A stretch of DNA of 64,000 bases from Hanleya hanleyi (GCA_036873755.1 JAVTVY010012634.1:124001-188000), one strand, 5' to 3'. Counted from the first letter of the stretch, positions 43,869 to 55,400 are shown. Notes: generated by a model not told the origin, from the sequence alone. Made by a program: numbers and translations.

Positions 43869-44912
43869 GGCTGTTGTAAGCGCACGTGAAACTGATAGTG
43901 GGTAAACTTCCACGTGTACAGGCAGAAATTAACCGGACAGATTGATATTTACCGTGTAAAGCTGTGTAAAGCTGAGCGGAGAGAGACGAGGTGAACGGTG
44001 GCCAGGCTGCAATGGTTACAAGCTGAAAGTAACAGGTACTGTCCACAGAGAGTTCACCTTATCCACCCAAGTGTGTATAAAATTGTGCCGGTCTTGTCTG
44101 GAAATGATTGTGAGTGAGGAATATAATCACCACGTGAAATGTGCTTTGTGCAGAGGATTTGTGCGCATTCGGTAATATGGATTACTGTACACAAATAGCC
44201 GATTCCAGATATTATCCCAACACCCCCTGTTGGAGGGCACAGCATGTGTTCTCGTTGGGCTGAACTGGCACTAGGTCAAGATCGCTGCTGGCTTCTGGTA
44301 CACTGTCATCGATAGAGGTATCGTATGTTGAGAACTGGTAATTAATGAACTAAATGATCACAGACTGTGCAAATATTGACTTGACTGTTTCCTGTGTGCA
44401 AATTTATTAAATGAACCCAGAATGAACTTTTGAACTTTAATTGACCTAATTGAACTGAATAGTATTTACTGGTATTTATTATGATTGTATAAATGCTTTA
44501 GAGATTAATGAATTAAGCCAATTCATACTGCAATATATTATTGGTTCATTGGAAACGCTATATCACCATTATTTTGTGCAAACTGGTGATTCAATTATTC
44601 CTTATGGCCATACAATTGATATTAAATGTATTCTTCTGTGCAAATTGATAATTTTGCTCTTTCTTCTCTGTAGTCAGAAACATGGTGTTGCTGTGTAAGT
44701 TTCAGGAAACACAATCCGGGTTCACATCGTGACAGTAAAATCAAAGCCAATCTAAACGAGACATATTTACGAGGTACAGAAAACTAAATTATGGAATAGC
44801 TATATCATGGAATCATAAGTTAACCCCGATCGAGGCACCCCAAGGTTAACTGGCCTTGGACACCGAGCCTGGTCCTGTCTTCGATTTCCCGTCATCATCC
44901 GTACGAGATTCA
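42966..44912. other. Unassigned interior between DIRS pol and gag relics
   Basis: Where the relic should contain RT and most of gag there is sequence I cannot align by eye. A (GA)n tract lies at 43840-43865. Frames on both strands are short and unrecognised. Either the relic is deleted and other DNA filled in, or this part is too diverged. Confidence 0.4.
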
Positions 44913-44913
44913 A

Positions 44914-44989
44914 CATTTAGATGAAGGTGTCCGTCAAACCTCCACTCTCCAAGGAGAGTGGAGGTTTGACGGACACCTTCATCTAAATG
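44914..44989. repeat. Perfect 37-bp inverted repeat with 2-nt loop
   Basis: The arm 44914-44950 (CATTTAGATGAAGGTGTCCG ... TCTCC) is repeated exactly in reverse complement at 44953-44989 around the dinucleotide AA. No mismatch in 37 bp in a region that is otherwise heavily mutated. Confidence 0.95.
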
Positions 44990-45263
44990 GGACAGACCTC
45001 TCCAGGCCAGCGAAGGTTTGAAACAGGCCAGCGAAGGTTTGAAACAACACTTGAGGGCTATCTATGCCTGCCAGTGTCTCATTTAGATAGGCTTGAAATA
45101 AACCCGGGGCCCATTTTATGCATTCCTCCCACGCACTATCCCAGGCGCACATGACCCCATGTCGGCAGCTTGGGCAAGTAGAATGTAGGTCGAACAAAGG
45201 CTTCGCTTGACCCCACGAGATGCATGACATTTGAGACATATGAGAGGCCATATTGCTTGACAA
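44979..45263 (-). pseudogene. DIRS gag N-terminus, second copy
   Basis: The frame opens MSSNMASHMSQMSCISWGQA and contains DLHSTCPSCRHGVMCAWDSA and WEECIKWAPGLFQAYL, matching the gag start at 61087 (MSQMSCMSCGG ... DLHSTCPQCRQG ... WAPGIFQVYL). Two of the zinc-ribbon cysteines are changed (SCIS-W for SCMSC, AWEEC for ACEEC). Homology stops at LAGID; a short duplication (LFQTFAGLFQTFAGL) and the perfect hairpin follow. Confidence 0.85.
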
Positions 45264-45392
45264 TTGTAAAGAATACTTACCAAAGGACGTCTTGTAGAAT
45301 ATCAGGCATTGTGAGGTAATTGAGCTTCATGAAATTAGGGTATGAGTTCCTTGATAGGAATGGCATATGCCAGTTATCCAAATGGGATACAC
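45264..45392 (-). pseudogene. DIRS leader, second copy (part 1)
   Basis: ATTGTAAAGAATACTTACCAAAGGACGTCTTGTAGAATATCAGGC corresponds to 61095-61145 of the complete element, and the match weakens toward 45380. The leader is interrupted by the hAT-like element at 45393 and resumes at 48421. Confidence 0.7.
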
Positions 45393-48300
45393 CAGTGCTG
45401 GCCATGAGGAAAATGCAGGAGAGCTAGCCATCACTCACCTCAAAAAGCTGTAAGGCGAGTATAGGCGAGTGACCATCACTCTCCTTGGAAAATGTTTAGG
45501 CGAGTACGTGGCTCCAAATCATACTGCCAAATTAGACGCCAAGTCAGCCAGGAAAACATTTTCTTATTATCAGTAAATGACATCCCTTACAGACTTGAGG
45601 TGTACACCTCAAGTTGAGGTGTAGTCGAGGTGTACCTGAGGTGTACACCTCAACTTGAGGTGTAGTTGAGGTGTACCTGAGGTGTACACCTCATTTTCTT
45701 TTTCAAGGTGTATACACCTCAAGTACACCTCATGGACTTTGAAAAAATATTTTTGTAATTTACCTACATCTCAAGTACACCTTATGAACTTTGCCAAAAT
45801 ATGCATGTACCTCAAGTACACCTCTGGGACTTTGTGAAAATATACGTGTAATCTACCTACACCTCAAGTACACCTCATGGACTTTGTCAAAATAGATATG
45901 TTATATACTACACCTCAAGTACACCTTATGGACTTTGCCAAACTATCATGACTATGCATGTACCTCAAGTACACCTCCGGGACTGTCAAAATATACTTGT
46001 AATTTCCGTACATCTCAAGTTTACCTTGGCTTCCCATACAGATTTCACTGCCCATCAACTAAATGTTTTATTTATATTTCAAAGTACATTTCTTAGTTCA
46101 TTTAAGATCTTCACAAGCGCTATATTTTAAAATAAATCAATAAATGGGTTGACTAACTGTAAATCTCATACACCCTCTATGAATAAAAGAACCATAGTGA
46201 CACATGTGAACACTTGACAGGTCATACCTTGTTTTCCAGTTTACAATACATAAAATCTACTTCTGCCATTTCTTGTGTCAGCTGCATATACATTCTCAGC
46301 TGGAGCTCTTCTTTGATTATTTTCTTAATACTTTTTAACTCTATGTCTCAGTTGGATGTTCCTGCCTTAGTCTAATATTCTATTGTAACATACACCAATT
46401 CAGTCTGACAGTTTGAAATAAGTACAGCCCTTGTTCAACTAACAAATTAATAATTAACAGTGAGTGATACCTCATGATTTTTGTCAAAATATATACTTGT
46501 AATTTACCTACACCTCAAGTACACCTCATGGACTTTGCTAAAATATGCATGTACAAAAGTATACAAGTATGTACTTACACCTCATAATTTATCTACACCT
46601 CAAGTATATTTCGTATACACTCCACCGTAACAAGCTTGGCATGAACATAAGATACAGTTATCCACCTACACCCAAGATATCTGGTGGACTTGGTGGAAAG
46701 GTTTGTCATGAAATTGAGCATGTAATATACCATCCACTTATTGTAAATAATTGCCAGCACAATCTTTTATTCATACTCGCTAAATAGACAAAATATTGCT
46801 GAACATGGCATTAAATTTAATTTCCTCTCTACATGTCTATGCTGGATCACCATTCTGGCATGAATGTTACTTTAAATTACCTTCACCTCAAGTACACCTC
46901 ATTGACTTTGTCAAAAAAGCATGCACCTCACTTTTAAATTACCTACGTACACCTCCAGTACACCTCCTGAACTTCTGAACAACATGAAAAATGTTATGTA
47001 AACTCAATTTTTATTATTATTTTGACACCAGGAAACTAATACATCAAACTAAAACTTGCTGTAACATTCTTCACTTCAAATTATCATAGCAATCAGTTAA
47101 TAGGCACTGTTGTATAATTTACAGAGAAACTATTGTTAATCTCATGCAAACTTTGGCACCTGTGGATATGTTGTCAACCTTCCAGATATATTTCCAAAAT
47201 ATATGTTAATTGTCACTTCCCAAATACATTGGTCCCTTGTATGCTTTTGCATTGGAATACTCTGTGTGGCAATTGAAGTACTTGTGAGCCAATGTTAAAG
47301 CTCCTTTATAAGTGTGGTGCTACCATTTTCCGACATACACGGTCACCTTCCCCTACTTTCAAGTTTGGCTGCTCATATGTTAGTTGTAGGCTTTGTAGCG
47401 AAAAATGCTGCAGAAAATTTATTGTAGGGGGAGGATGGGGATCAATCTACTGAGCGGTGTTCACTAAAAAATGAGAATACAAATATGCCTGGTACCTATT
47501 TTCAATGGAGGTATGAATATATTTTTCAAAATTGGATATGCCTCAAGTACACCTCAGCTAGTACCTCACCTGAGGGGTACACCTCACCCGAGGGGTACAC
47601 CTCACCCGAGGTGTACTAATTTGCATATTTCGATACTCCTCAACTACACCTCAACTACACCTCATCTATTCCTCAAATACACCTCATAATATCTGAGGGT
47701 ACACCTCACAGGTACACCTCACAGGTACACCTCACTACACCTCAAATACACCTCAAAGCAGTAAGGGATTACATCACTTTTGTAGCTCTGTGTTTATTAG
47801 TTTTTTCTTAAGTTATGATTCCTTTTGTAGCTGATGATAACTGACATTTCAGATTTATAAATAACAAATTAAAGTAAAAACACTGACTACAGAAACTATT
47901 TGCGAAGTCTGCTCGCTGATTTTTCTCAAAGTCCGTTTTTCTCAAATCCGCAATTTGGTGAATTTGTATATAACCATGTGCTCTGCTCTGTTGTTGAAAA
48001 GTTGTTGACCCGAACTCAATAAAACTGACACCAGTATAAAGCAAAGGATATGAAGTAATATACATGTACAAGAGCTTATTGCGGCCAGAGTAACTGTGCA
48101 AATAGCACAGAACTCCACCATGAGGTAAGTGTAGATTTACAACAACAACATACTCGGTACTGCTTTTACTTTCGGAATGAAACGTGACAACTGACACGCT
48201 TGTGACTAAATCACTGGACCTTGATAGTTTATGTCTCCCTAATCTGTAATTGGACATTCTTCTAAACAATATTAGTGAAAATGGTTCACATTTGGACTTT

Positions 48301-48414
48301 GATTAAAAAAAATTTGGACAAATTATGGTGAGTGCTTCAATACTCGCCATAATTGGAATTTAGGCGAGCATGAGGCGCGCGCGAGTGACCGCTTGCCTCT
48401 CACGGCCAGCACTG
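45393..48414. mobile_element. hAT-like element H with 6-bp target duplication
   Basis: The left end is ATACAC|CAGTGCTGGCCATGAGG and the right end, read inward, CAGTGCTGGCCGTGAGAGG, followed on the outside by the same ATACAC (45387-45392 and 48415-48420). CAG-type termini fit hAT; 6-bp duplications occur in some animal hAT lineages. Near the left end GGCGAGTATAGGCGAGTGAC, and near the right ACTCGCCATAATTGG and GGCGAGCATGAGGCGCGCGC, form subterminal GCGAGT words. Without the nested element B it is about 0.84 kb and non-coding. Confidence 0.8.
45584..47767. mobile_element. TIR element B: second, inverted copy of element A
   Basis: It starts AT|CCCTTACAGACTTGAGG and ends CAAAGCAGTAAGGG|AT, and runs in reverse relative to 29499-31758 along its whole length (e.g. 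TTCTTTTTCAAGGTGTATAC, GGATGTTCCTGCCTTAG, CCCAAGATATCTGGTGGACT, GTCACCTTCCCCTACTTTC all have reverse-complement partners in A). It is slightly shorter (2184 against 2260 bp). The 2-bp duplication is AT here, TA in A, C and D. Nested inside hAT-like element H. Confidence 0.88.
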
Positions 48415-48420
48415 ATACAC

Positions 48421-48805
48421 TATGCCCAGTATAGTGTTCTGATCAGCATGGATATGAGTTCCAATGCCATTTCCTCTGTGCTATTTAATGTTAAGTCATA
48501 AGCCATCCTTTCTTTGGCGAGTTCGAAAAAGATGGAGTTCATAGAAGTTCAAACTCGACATACCATGCCACACCCTTTGGAATGCCTTATATGCCAGTTC
48601 CTAGTATGCCCTATTTTCAAGAAGTTCCCGAATCCAACAGTAGTGATTTCAGTTGAAGGGACAAGAAAGAAGTATGGGTGTGAGAATGCGTGTGACCTGC
48701 AGGCTGGGATCTGTGTTATTTTTAGATTCTTTCAGTAAGTGTAGACTCAGTGAGGACAAAGAGTGCAATAAGTGGAAGTGAGGTAAGTTTTACTGCACAA
48801 ATAAC
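48421..48805 (-). pseudogene. DIRS leader and terminal repeat, second copy (part 2)
   Basis: After the hAT insertion the old DIRS sequence resumes. Near its end AAAGAGTGCAATAAGTGGAA GTGAGGTAAGTTTT with CTGCACAAATAAC corresponds to the right ITR end of the complete element plus the GCAAATAAC extension. The middle part (48500-48650) contains a frame reading FEKDGVHRSSNSTYHATPFG and then GMPYMPVPSMPYFQ, which I do not recognise and which has no counterpart in the complete copy. Confidence 0.6.
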
Positions 48806-50010
48806 TAAAGACTTTCATGTTCTTTTTATAACATATGTTTAACATACATGTTAAGGTTGATTGATGAGGCTTTTACTACTAAGAGAATATTTACAACGTA
48901 TTTGCACATGAACCTCAATACTTGTGGTTTTTGCTTTTTGCTTTATGACAACATGTCTGTCTCAACCATGTGAAAAAAGTTGCCGAAATGTCGCAGATAT
49001 TCTGGGGCAAAGAATCTACAACTTGTTAACTCTAAAATGGTCTGTTTATTTGTTAAATATATGTTAAAAAAAGTAACATTTAGTAATTTGGCCTGTAAAA
49101 AAAAAGCACTGAAATATCATGCACTGAATTTTCATACTGTTCACTTTGTGCCCAAATTTTGTGTGCCAAAATATCGCTTACCGAAAAGTCGCATGCCGAA
49201 GTGTCACATGCCGAAATGTCATGGATTCATTATCATCCAGTTCATTGTTTCTCTTTTAAACCATCTCCTAAAACGTGTAATCTAAGGGTGGTCTGACCCC
49301 CAACAATAAAGAAACAAGGAAGTTAGAACAACATAAGTAAATCAAGGAGCTTGACAAATAAAAGAGGGTATGTTGCTTATCGCGAAGAGAACATTATTTA
49401 TTTTCAGAGCTTCAAAGTGAACTAATGTGAAGCTGTGAAGAATATGTCTGTTTTTCGCTAATCACTTGCGCTTAAATTCCCATTTATATGTACACTACAG
49501 GGGGGACTCTGGGTCGTTGTGAAACATGGTGACATGGAACTGACATGCTTTTGTCAAGATTTCGAAGCTTCATCACTGAACCAACCTAATTCTCAACACA
49601 AAGTATAGTGAATGTTCCACGGTTGTCGATCTGATATAATTTAAAGTGCAGTATGGGGTAAATATTACACAATGAAACATCACTGTCAACGTATTATGAC
49701 CTCTCAATGTCGAACGATATGGGCATTCAATATACAAAAACATTCGATCGTTTTTCTGAACAGACCTACACAAACTACCTTGAAAGTGGTCAAGTTTTTC
49801 ACGTTTGTGATATTCACTCATCTGGATTTCATTTTACCTTTGGGTTTTCTGCTGCTGCTTTGTTTTTTATCTTCAGTTTCTTCCTCTTTATCTTGCTGGA
49901 AAAAAATCAACAAATTCAACATGAAATTGATGATTTAATCAAAACCCCTCGGCTTTCCCCAAGTGATTGAGACCCATGTGTATAGTGTGAATTGGGGAAG
50001 GGATAGTACA
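48806..50010. other. No gene recognised
   Basis: Around 48977-49222 the word ATGCCGAAATGTC and variants (GTGCCAAAATATCGC, ATGCCGAAGTGTCACATG) recurs five times. The open frame 49707-49970 (+, 87 codons) has one hydrophobic segment of about 22 residues (GFSAAALFFIFSFFLFILL) and a charged end, but an overlapping frame is just as open and I see no family. Confidence 0.35.
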
Positions 50011-51020
50011 GTGAGGGATGATCAAGCTAAAGGTAATTTACAATTTGCAATGTATGGATGTATCAACAGATCAGTGTATGGAGTATAGAACTAACCATGC
50101 TAAATATTACAGTTCTGCAGATATATTGGCATATAAGACAGAAATAGAAATTAATATTTTTGTAAAGGGGCATAATTCTGTAAAATATGAGCCGAGGGGA
50201 GCCACTTCCGATATAGGCATCTGACTTAGCACTAGATAAATAAGTGTTAAAAATTTGGTGATTGTCTCTCCAGCGGTTTTGCCTAAAATGCGGTAACGGT
50301 CAGACGTACATGGCGACGACAATACCCCGAGGTCAAAATGGCAGATGGGTAAGAATACAAGTAGATAAATAAGTTTCCAAAATTTAGCACCTGTACTGAA
50401 TACGGATCTTGAGATATGACTTGTACATTCAGCTACAAATCACAAAATCGGAGATTATTACATCCGAAAGGGGCATAACTCCATAAAATACGGGCCGAGA
50501 CAACTATTTTTTTTGTAGGTATCTAGACTAAAACTGGATAAGTAAGTTTCCTCATAATTTGGTAGCTGTACCAAGCACAGTTAATTATATAAAACTGGTT
50601 ACATTCAAGCAATGTATATCATAATATCAGAGATAACTGCACCAAAAAAGGGGCATAACTCTGTAAAATAAGGGCCAAGGTGAGTCATTTTTTGTTGGCT
50701 TTAGAATACAACAATATAAATAAGTTTTCAAAATATAGTAGCTATATCGAACACAGTTCTGCAGATATAGTTGGTTACATTCAAGCATATAGAACAGAAA
50801 TAGAAATTAATATATCTGTAAAGGGGCATAACTCTGCAAAATATGGGCCGAGGGGAGCCAATTTTGATACGCATCTGATTTAGCACTAGTTAAATAAGTG
50901 TTCCAAATTTGGTGGTTGTGTCTGAAAGCAGTTTTGCCTAAAATGCGGTAACGGACGGACGTATGGACGTACATGGTGACGACAATACCCCCGAGGTCAA
51001 AATGGCCAAGGGGTAATAAA
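50011..51020 (+). repeat. Pearl-like tandem element with two 3' ends
   Basis: AAGGGGCATAACTC(T)GTAAAATA followed by GGGCCGAGG lies near 50165, 50470, 50650 and 50823; other landmarks are AGAACAGAAATAGAAATTAA and TAAATAAGT(T/G)TTCAAAA-TTTGGT. Two complete ends occur, at 50255-50345 and 50925-51020: GTTTTGCCTAAAATGCGGTA, ACGGACGGACG, GTACATGG-GACGACAATACC, CCGAGGTCAAAATGG and GGGGTAA. So one element has been truncated and followed by another. Confidence 0.8.
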
Positions 51021-51565
51021 ACTACATGCACCATATTCAACAAGCACAAAATCAGTTCAGTTATCTATTATGTATTAAGCCACTCCTCCCTACTTATATA
51101 TATCAGTAGGTTTAGTTGATCATGTTTAAGTGGTACTGTTTTCTCAATGTCTACAAAATGTTTCATTTCTTGCTTTAATATGATATACATGTAGTTCAGA
51201 GTAGCAGATTGAACTCTACTCCTATATATGTAGTAATTGGCTATTTAGTATTATTAAGAAGAAGTTTATCTGTCCGACGACTCCTGTCAATATATATCTT
51301 CTGGCTGGAATTGGATTTTAAACCTTTGAATCAGTATTCATTTTGTACTAATTTTGCAAAATTCAACAAAACCCCATGATTACTTCGCAATCTTGGGGGT
51401 TTGACATGATAAATTAGTACACAACCAGAACTAGGCCACCATTAGGATACTTGTACAAGATTCCAATGAACAGGACTATTGTCTATGTAGAAGAGTAGGC
51501 CAATTTCTGAAGAAATGAGATATATTGGTACATACATGATGTATATAGTATTATGCCGAATAATA
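51021..51565. other. No feature recognised
   Basis: AT-rich, unassigned. Confidence 0.4.
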
Positions 51566-51603
51566 GGATGGTGGGCATCACACGAAGTGAAAGTGACTAA
51601 GTG
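51566..51603. mobile_element. Third DIRS relic, part left of the hAT insertion
   Basis: AGGATGGTGGGCATCACACG followed by AAGTGAAAGTGACTAAGTG resembles the start of the internal complementary region of the complete DIRS (GGTGGGTGGGCATCACTGG, AAGTGAGGTAAGT, 55287-55317). Confidence 0.5.
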
Positions 51604-52847
51604 CAGGGGTTCATAGACATCAAAATTTTTACCACCCTAGTTAAAATATTGAGGGTTTTTTCGGCTCCATTTCAGTTTTTTCTGTTTTTACAGCCACTCC
51701 ACTAAGTTGTATTGAGTTTTTGAAATTTTTTACCACCCTGCATATCCATCCCAATTATAACAATTATGGTACCATGAAAAGTAGGAAAGAGGCAATAAGC
51801 CAATGGGAATAACAACTTCATCTCATAATGAGCCTCAGAAATTAGACTCCGTGTCAATTCGATAAGAGTAAATGGTCTTTTGCGGTAATGAAGATACAAA
51901 GAACGTGAAACGTCAATGAACTAAAAATATCATTATTTATGTTGCTAATGACTGATAAGACATTTGAGACCATTCAAGATATTAAATAAGAGCTGAGTGA
52001 ATAGAGAAGTTGGAGAGAGTAAATTTGGACATAAATTAAAAACATTGTGGGATAGAAAGAATGTTGTTTATCCAATCTGGTCCACTGGTACTATAAGGAA
52101 TTTGTAGAAAAAAATAAGCAGAGCTAAAAAAAAAAAAAAAAAAAAGTCCATGGTATTGTTTGTAGGAAATCAATTTTTCCCCCCAAACTTATTTGATATA
52201 ACTAAGTTACCTCCCTTGGACCTCGTGTCTGCAGCAACAACAACAGCGACAAACTTAACACAAACATTCAAAGATAATTATCATACAACGCTTGCAAGAG
52301 ACGCTATAAAATCCTTACTCCGAAGAAGATCTAGCAGCTGTCAAGGATGGGGAATCTTGAACTCGCACTTCAACATTACGTCCGTCGCTGTCGAGTTTCA
52401 GAAAAAAAATTCCGTCACCTTTCGTGGAGTTATTTACCTCGGGCCCGGTAATTTCTTGATGCTCATTGGCTAACGACTTCTGATTATGCGAAGTCACCGA
52501 CTCGGTAATTCCCGACCCCCAAAATATATCTCGGAAACCTTGCCCTCAGGTATTGCTAGTAACTGGAAGCATACATCGAGGTGGAATCCAGAAGAACTTG
52601 CGAAGACGGCAATTATTTTCAGAATTGGAAATCCCCAAACCTGCAAGGCCAGACTGTCGAAGGATCGTCGATGGTTTTCATCTCTTTGAAATGATTTGCA
52701 CCATTCGTGGATTGAGTTTTCGTCAAAAATATTGAGTATTTCTTGTCCAAAACGTAACCTTTTGAGTTTTTTACTGTCAGTATTCAGTTTTTTACTAATC
52801 TTTACAGCCGAATAACGGTGGTAAAACGTGATGTCTATGAACCCCTG
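51604..52847. mobile_element. hAT-like element with 6-bp target duplication
   Basis: The left terminus is TAAGTG|CAGGGGTTCATAGACATC and continues with TTTTTACCACCC; the right terminus read inward is CAGGGGTTCATAGACATC with GTTTTACCACC, flanked outside by TAAGTG. TIRs of about 30 bp with a gap. It is 1244 bp long, with a poly-A run at 52128-52145 and no transposase frame. Inserted in DIRS relic sequence. Confidence 0.85.
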
Positions 52848-53205
52848 TAAGTGCGAAGCAGAGACTGTCAGAAAGGTAATCAAAGACCAAGAACAAAGAG
52901 ATCATCACAGTAGCATCATAATGTTGACATACTGTCTATGCACTACTGCCTCTTTCTGACTTTCAGTCATGAGTCAATACCTAGACTCCCTAACTCCCCT
53001 TCTTGCCCAGAGAGAGGACGAGAGGAAAGAATCACTCACATGAAAAAATCACTTGTCATGATGGGTCCGATGGTCGAAAAAGGCAAAGGTATTATTTGAC
53101 CTCCAATAACACGCTTTCATTACATCGGACACCTATCTATTAGTCCACAGAGGCCAAGATGCTGCTAGTGCTCTAATTTCGTGACCCAATAAATTAACAA
53201 GTGTA
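52848..53205 (-). pseudogene. Third DIRS relic: tyrosine recombinase 3' end
   Basis: TATTTGACCTCCAATAACACG, CTATTAGTCCACAGAGGCCA, GATGCTGCTAGTGCTCTAAT and TTCGTGACCC (53090-53190) match 55815-55915 of the complete element, which encodes the recombinase catalytic HxxR-to-Tyr region. The preceding sequence (GAGAGGACGAGAGGAAAGAA TCACTCACATG) matches the region after the YR stop. Confidence 0.75.
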
Positions 53206-54877
53206 CAGGGCTCGACGTTAGATCTTTAGATCACCTGTCCTGAAAATTGTTTGGCCGCCATTTTGCGACTGGCCGCAGAGCGAATAAGTTCCTCCGCGAT
53301 TGGCCAATAAGCCCCAGCGAGACCAATGTTGGCCAATGAGCGAATGTCTAACGGACGAGTCGGGAGAAAAACCATGTGCGGGAGCATCACGGCAAATACA
53401 CTATATGGGAATGAATGCACTCGCGCTAAGAAAAAAACCAAGAGTTCAATTGAACCCGAAATACGCCCGTAAAAAAATACAGTCGATAAACAATATAAGG
53501 GCCTGGAGCGGTATTTGTAGGAGAAAGTAGAACTCCAGTTACTCTTACTCTGCGGGGGTGCATATTCCCCCACCCCCGGTTATGCGCTTATGTATGTATC
53601 AGTAATTTTTGTTAGCATAAGCTACAAAAGTAAGCTCATCAGCCTGATGAATTGGGCTGAAATGACAGTAGGTGCCAAATACAAGGATTTCAGACTAAAA
53701 TCAAGGGGAGTAACTGAAGAAAACGTCGAATCAGCTCAAAAACAGTTTGTGCACATCTACACATGGTACCGACCATTTGTACCAATTTCAAAAGAATCCA
53801 TCGAAAAGTCTGAGGCGAGTTGCATTCACGAGGACAGTATGTGGCAAATACAAGATTTCAGACCAAAATCAAGGGGAGTAACTCAAGAAACTGTTGAATC
53901 AACTCGAAAAAGTACCTAATTTCAAAGGACGAGTTTCGCTGACGAGGACTGTAGGTGCCAAATAAAAGTATTCCAGACTAAAATCAAGGGCGGATAACTC
54001 AAGAAAGTGTTGAATTGGTTCGAAAAAAGTTTATGCGCATCTACACATGATACTGATCATGTGTACCAAATTTCAGAAGAATCCATTGAAAACTCTGGGA
54101 CGAGTTGTGTTGACGAAGACAGTAGGTGCCAAATACAAGGATTTCTGACCAAAATCAAGGGGAGTAACTCAAGAAAACGTCGAATCGGGCCGGAAAAAAG
54201 TTTGTGCACATCTACACATGGTACCGATCATGTGTACCAAATTTCAGAAGAATCCATTTAAAACTCAGGGATGAGTTGCATTGACGAAGACAGTAGATGC
54301 CAAATACAAGGATTTCAGACCAAAATCAAGGGGAGTAACTCAAAAAAATGTTGAATCGGGCCGAAAAAAAGTTTGTGCACATCTACACATGGTACCGATC
54401 ATGTGTACCAAATTTCAGAAGAATCCATTGAAAACTCTGGGACGAGTTGCGTTGCCGAAGACAGTAGGTGCCAAATACAAGGATTTCAGACCAAAATCAA
54501 GGGGAGTAACTCAAGAAAACATCGAATCGGGCCGAAAAAAGTTCATGCACATCTACACATGGTACCGATCAGGTGTACCAAATTTCAGAAGAATCCACTG
54601 AAAACTCTAGGACGAGTTGCGTTGACGAGAAAAAGTTAACGGACGGACGGGGGGACGGACGGACGACACCATACCATACTACGTCCCGTCAAATTTGACG
54701 GGCATATAAAAACCGAACAAAATATATGTAAAAGTCTTGCGTCAATGTAAATTTGACAAGATCTGCCATACTTGATTGTCTTCAATAGTCACAACAGCTG
54801 GCGAATTTATTCAGCCAAAACGACCTGTCCAGTCGCAGAAACTACCTGCCTCGAGCAGTCTTCAATGTTGAGCCCTG
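53206..54877. mobile_element. hAT-like element I carrying a tandem array
   Basis: CAGGGCTCGACGTTAGA at the left and, read inward, CAGGGCTCAACATTGAAGA at the right are inverted repeats of about 17 bp with three mismatches; inside both ends ACCTGTCC/GGACAGGT words also face each other. CAGGG termini fit hAT. No convincing target duplication. Most of the interior (53640-54715) is a pearl-like tandem element, presumably nested. Confidence 0.6.
53640..54715 (+). repeat. Pearl-like ~173-bp tandem repeat with 3' end
   Basis: Six units containing GTAGGTGCCAAATACAAGGA, TTTCAGACCAAAATCAAGGG, GAGTAACTCAAGAAAACGTC, CACATCTACACATGGTACCG and CAAATTTCAGAAGAATCCA; the GTAGGTGCCAAATA word recurs about every 171-174 bp (for example 54121, 54295, 54466). 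The end is GTTAACGGACGGACGGGGGG, then ACGGACGGACG, ACACCATACCATACTACG and the hairpin CCCGTCAAATTTGACGGG followed by CATATAAAAA. Long open frames here are repeat artefacts. Confidence 0.88.
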
Positions 54878-55080
54878 ACGTAGCTGAGCAGTACGCCAGT
54901 CTATAATCATATTTTTGACACACACTTTTACACACACTCTAGAATTTGTCTTCATACATCTAAAAGTATGCCTCATAGCTATGGAAATGTGTATATTTGT
55001 TGAAAGCGCATTTCTAAGGGTTCAAATAGTACAAATTTGTGCACTGTAAACCTGTAGGCTGTGAAGATATTCCGATTTAA
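54878..55080. other. No feature recognised
   Basis: Short flank between the hAT-like element and the DIRS element. Confidence 0.4.
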
Positions 55081-55118
55081 AAAAAAAAATTCACAGGTAA
55101 ATTTTCTGTTATTAAGCT

Positions 55119-55251
55119 AAAACTTACCTCACTTCCACTCTTTGCATTTCTTGTTTCACATGAAATCATCTAGTAAGAATTTTGAATAACACAGTTCTCT
55201 CCCCTGCTAGTCACCTGACTGCTCACTTACCCATAATTCCTCCTTGTTTCC
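55119..55251. repeat. DIRS left inverted terminal repeat
   Basis: Begins AAAACTTACCTCACTTCCAC and ends CCTCCTTGTTTCC; exact reverse complement of 61235-61370 apart from a 3-nt indel (CCTTGTTTCC against CCTTCTTGTTTCC). The outer extension 55081-55118 (TCACAGGTAAATTTTCTGTT and ATTAAGC) is the part matched by the internal complementary region. Confidence 0.95.
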
Positions 55252-55303
55252 ACTGCGATACATGGTTAGGATGTATCACAGAGGGGAGGTGGGTGGGCAT
55301 CAC

Positions 55304-55400
55304 TGGAAGTGAGGTAAGTTTTAGCTTAATAACAGAAAATTTACCTGTGAATTTTTTTTGTTATTTGCGCTGAAAACTTACCTCACTTCCACTCTTTGCA
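55304..55400. repeat. DIRS internal complementary region
   Basis: The first half (TGGAAGTGAGGTAAGTTTTA, GCTTAATAACAGAAAATTTA, CCTGTGAA) is the exact reverse complement of the element's left end (55089-55141). The second half (GCTGAAAACTTACCTCACTT, CCACTCTTTGCA) is complementary to the right end (61340-61373). The junction of the two halves thus mirrors the two termini joined in a circle. Confidence 0.92.

Noticed and set aside
54007..54639. Open frames with repeated DHVYQISEESIE
   Set aside because: Translation of the ~173-bp tandem repeat; not a gene.
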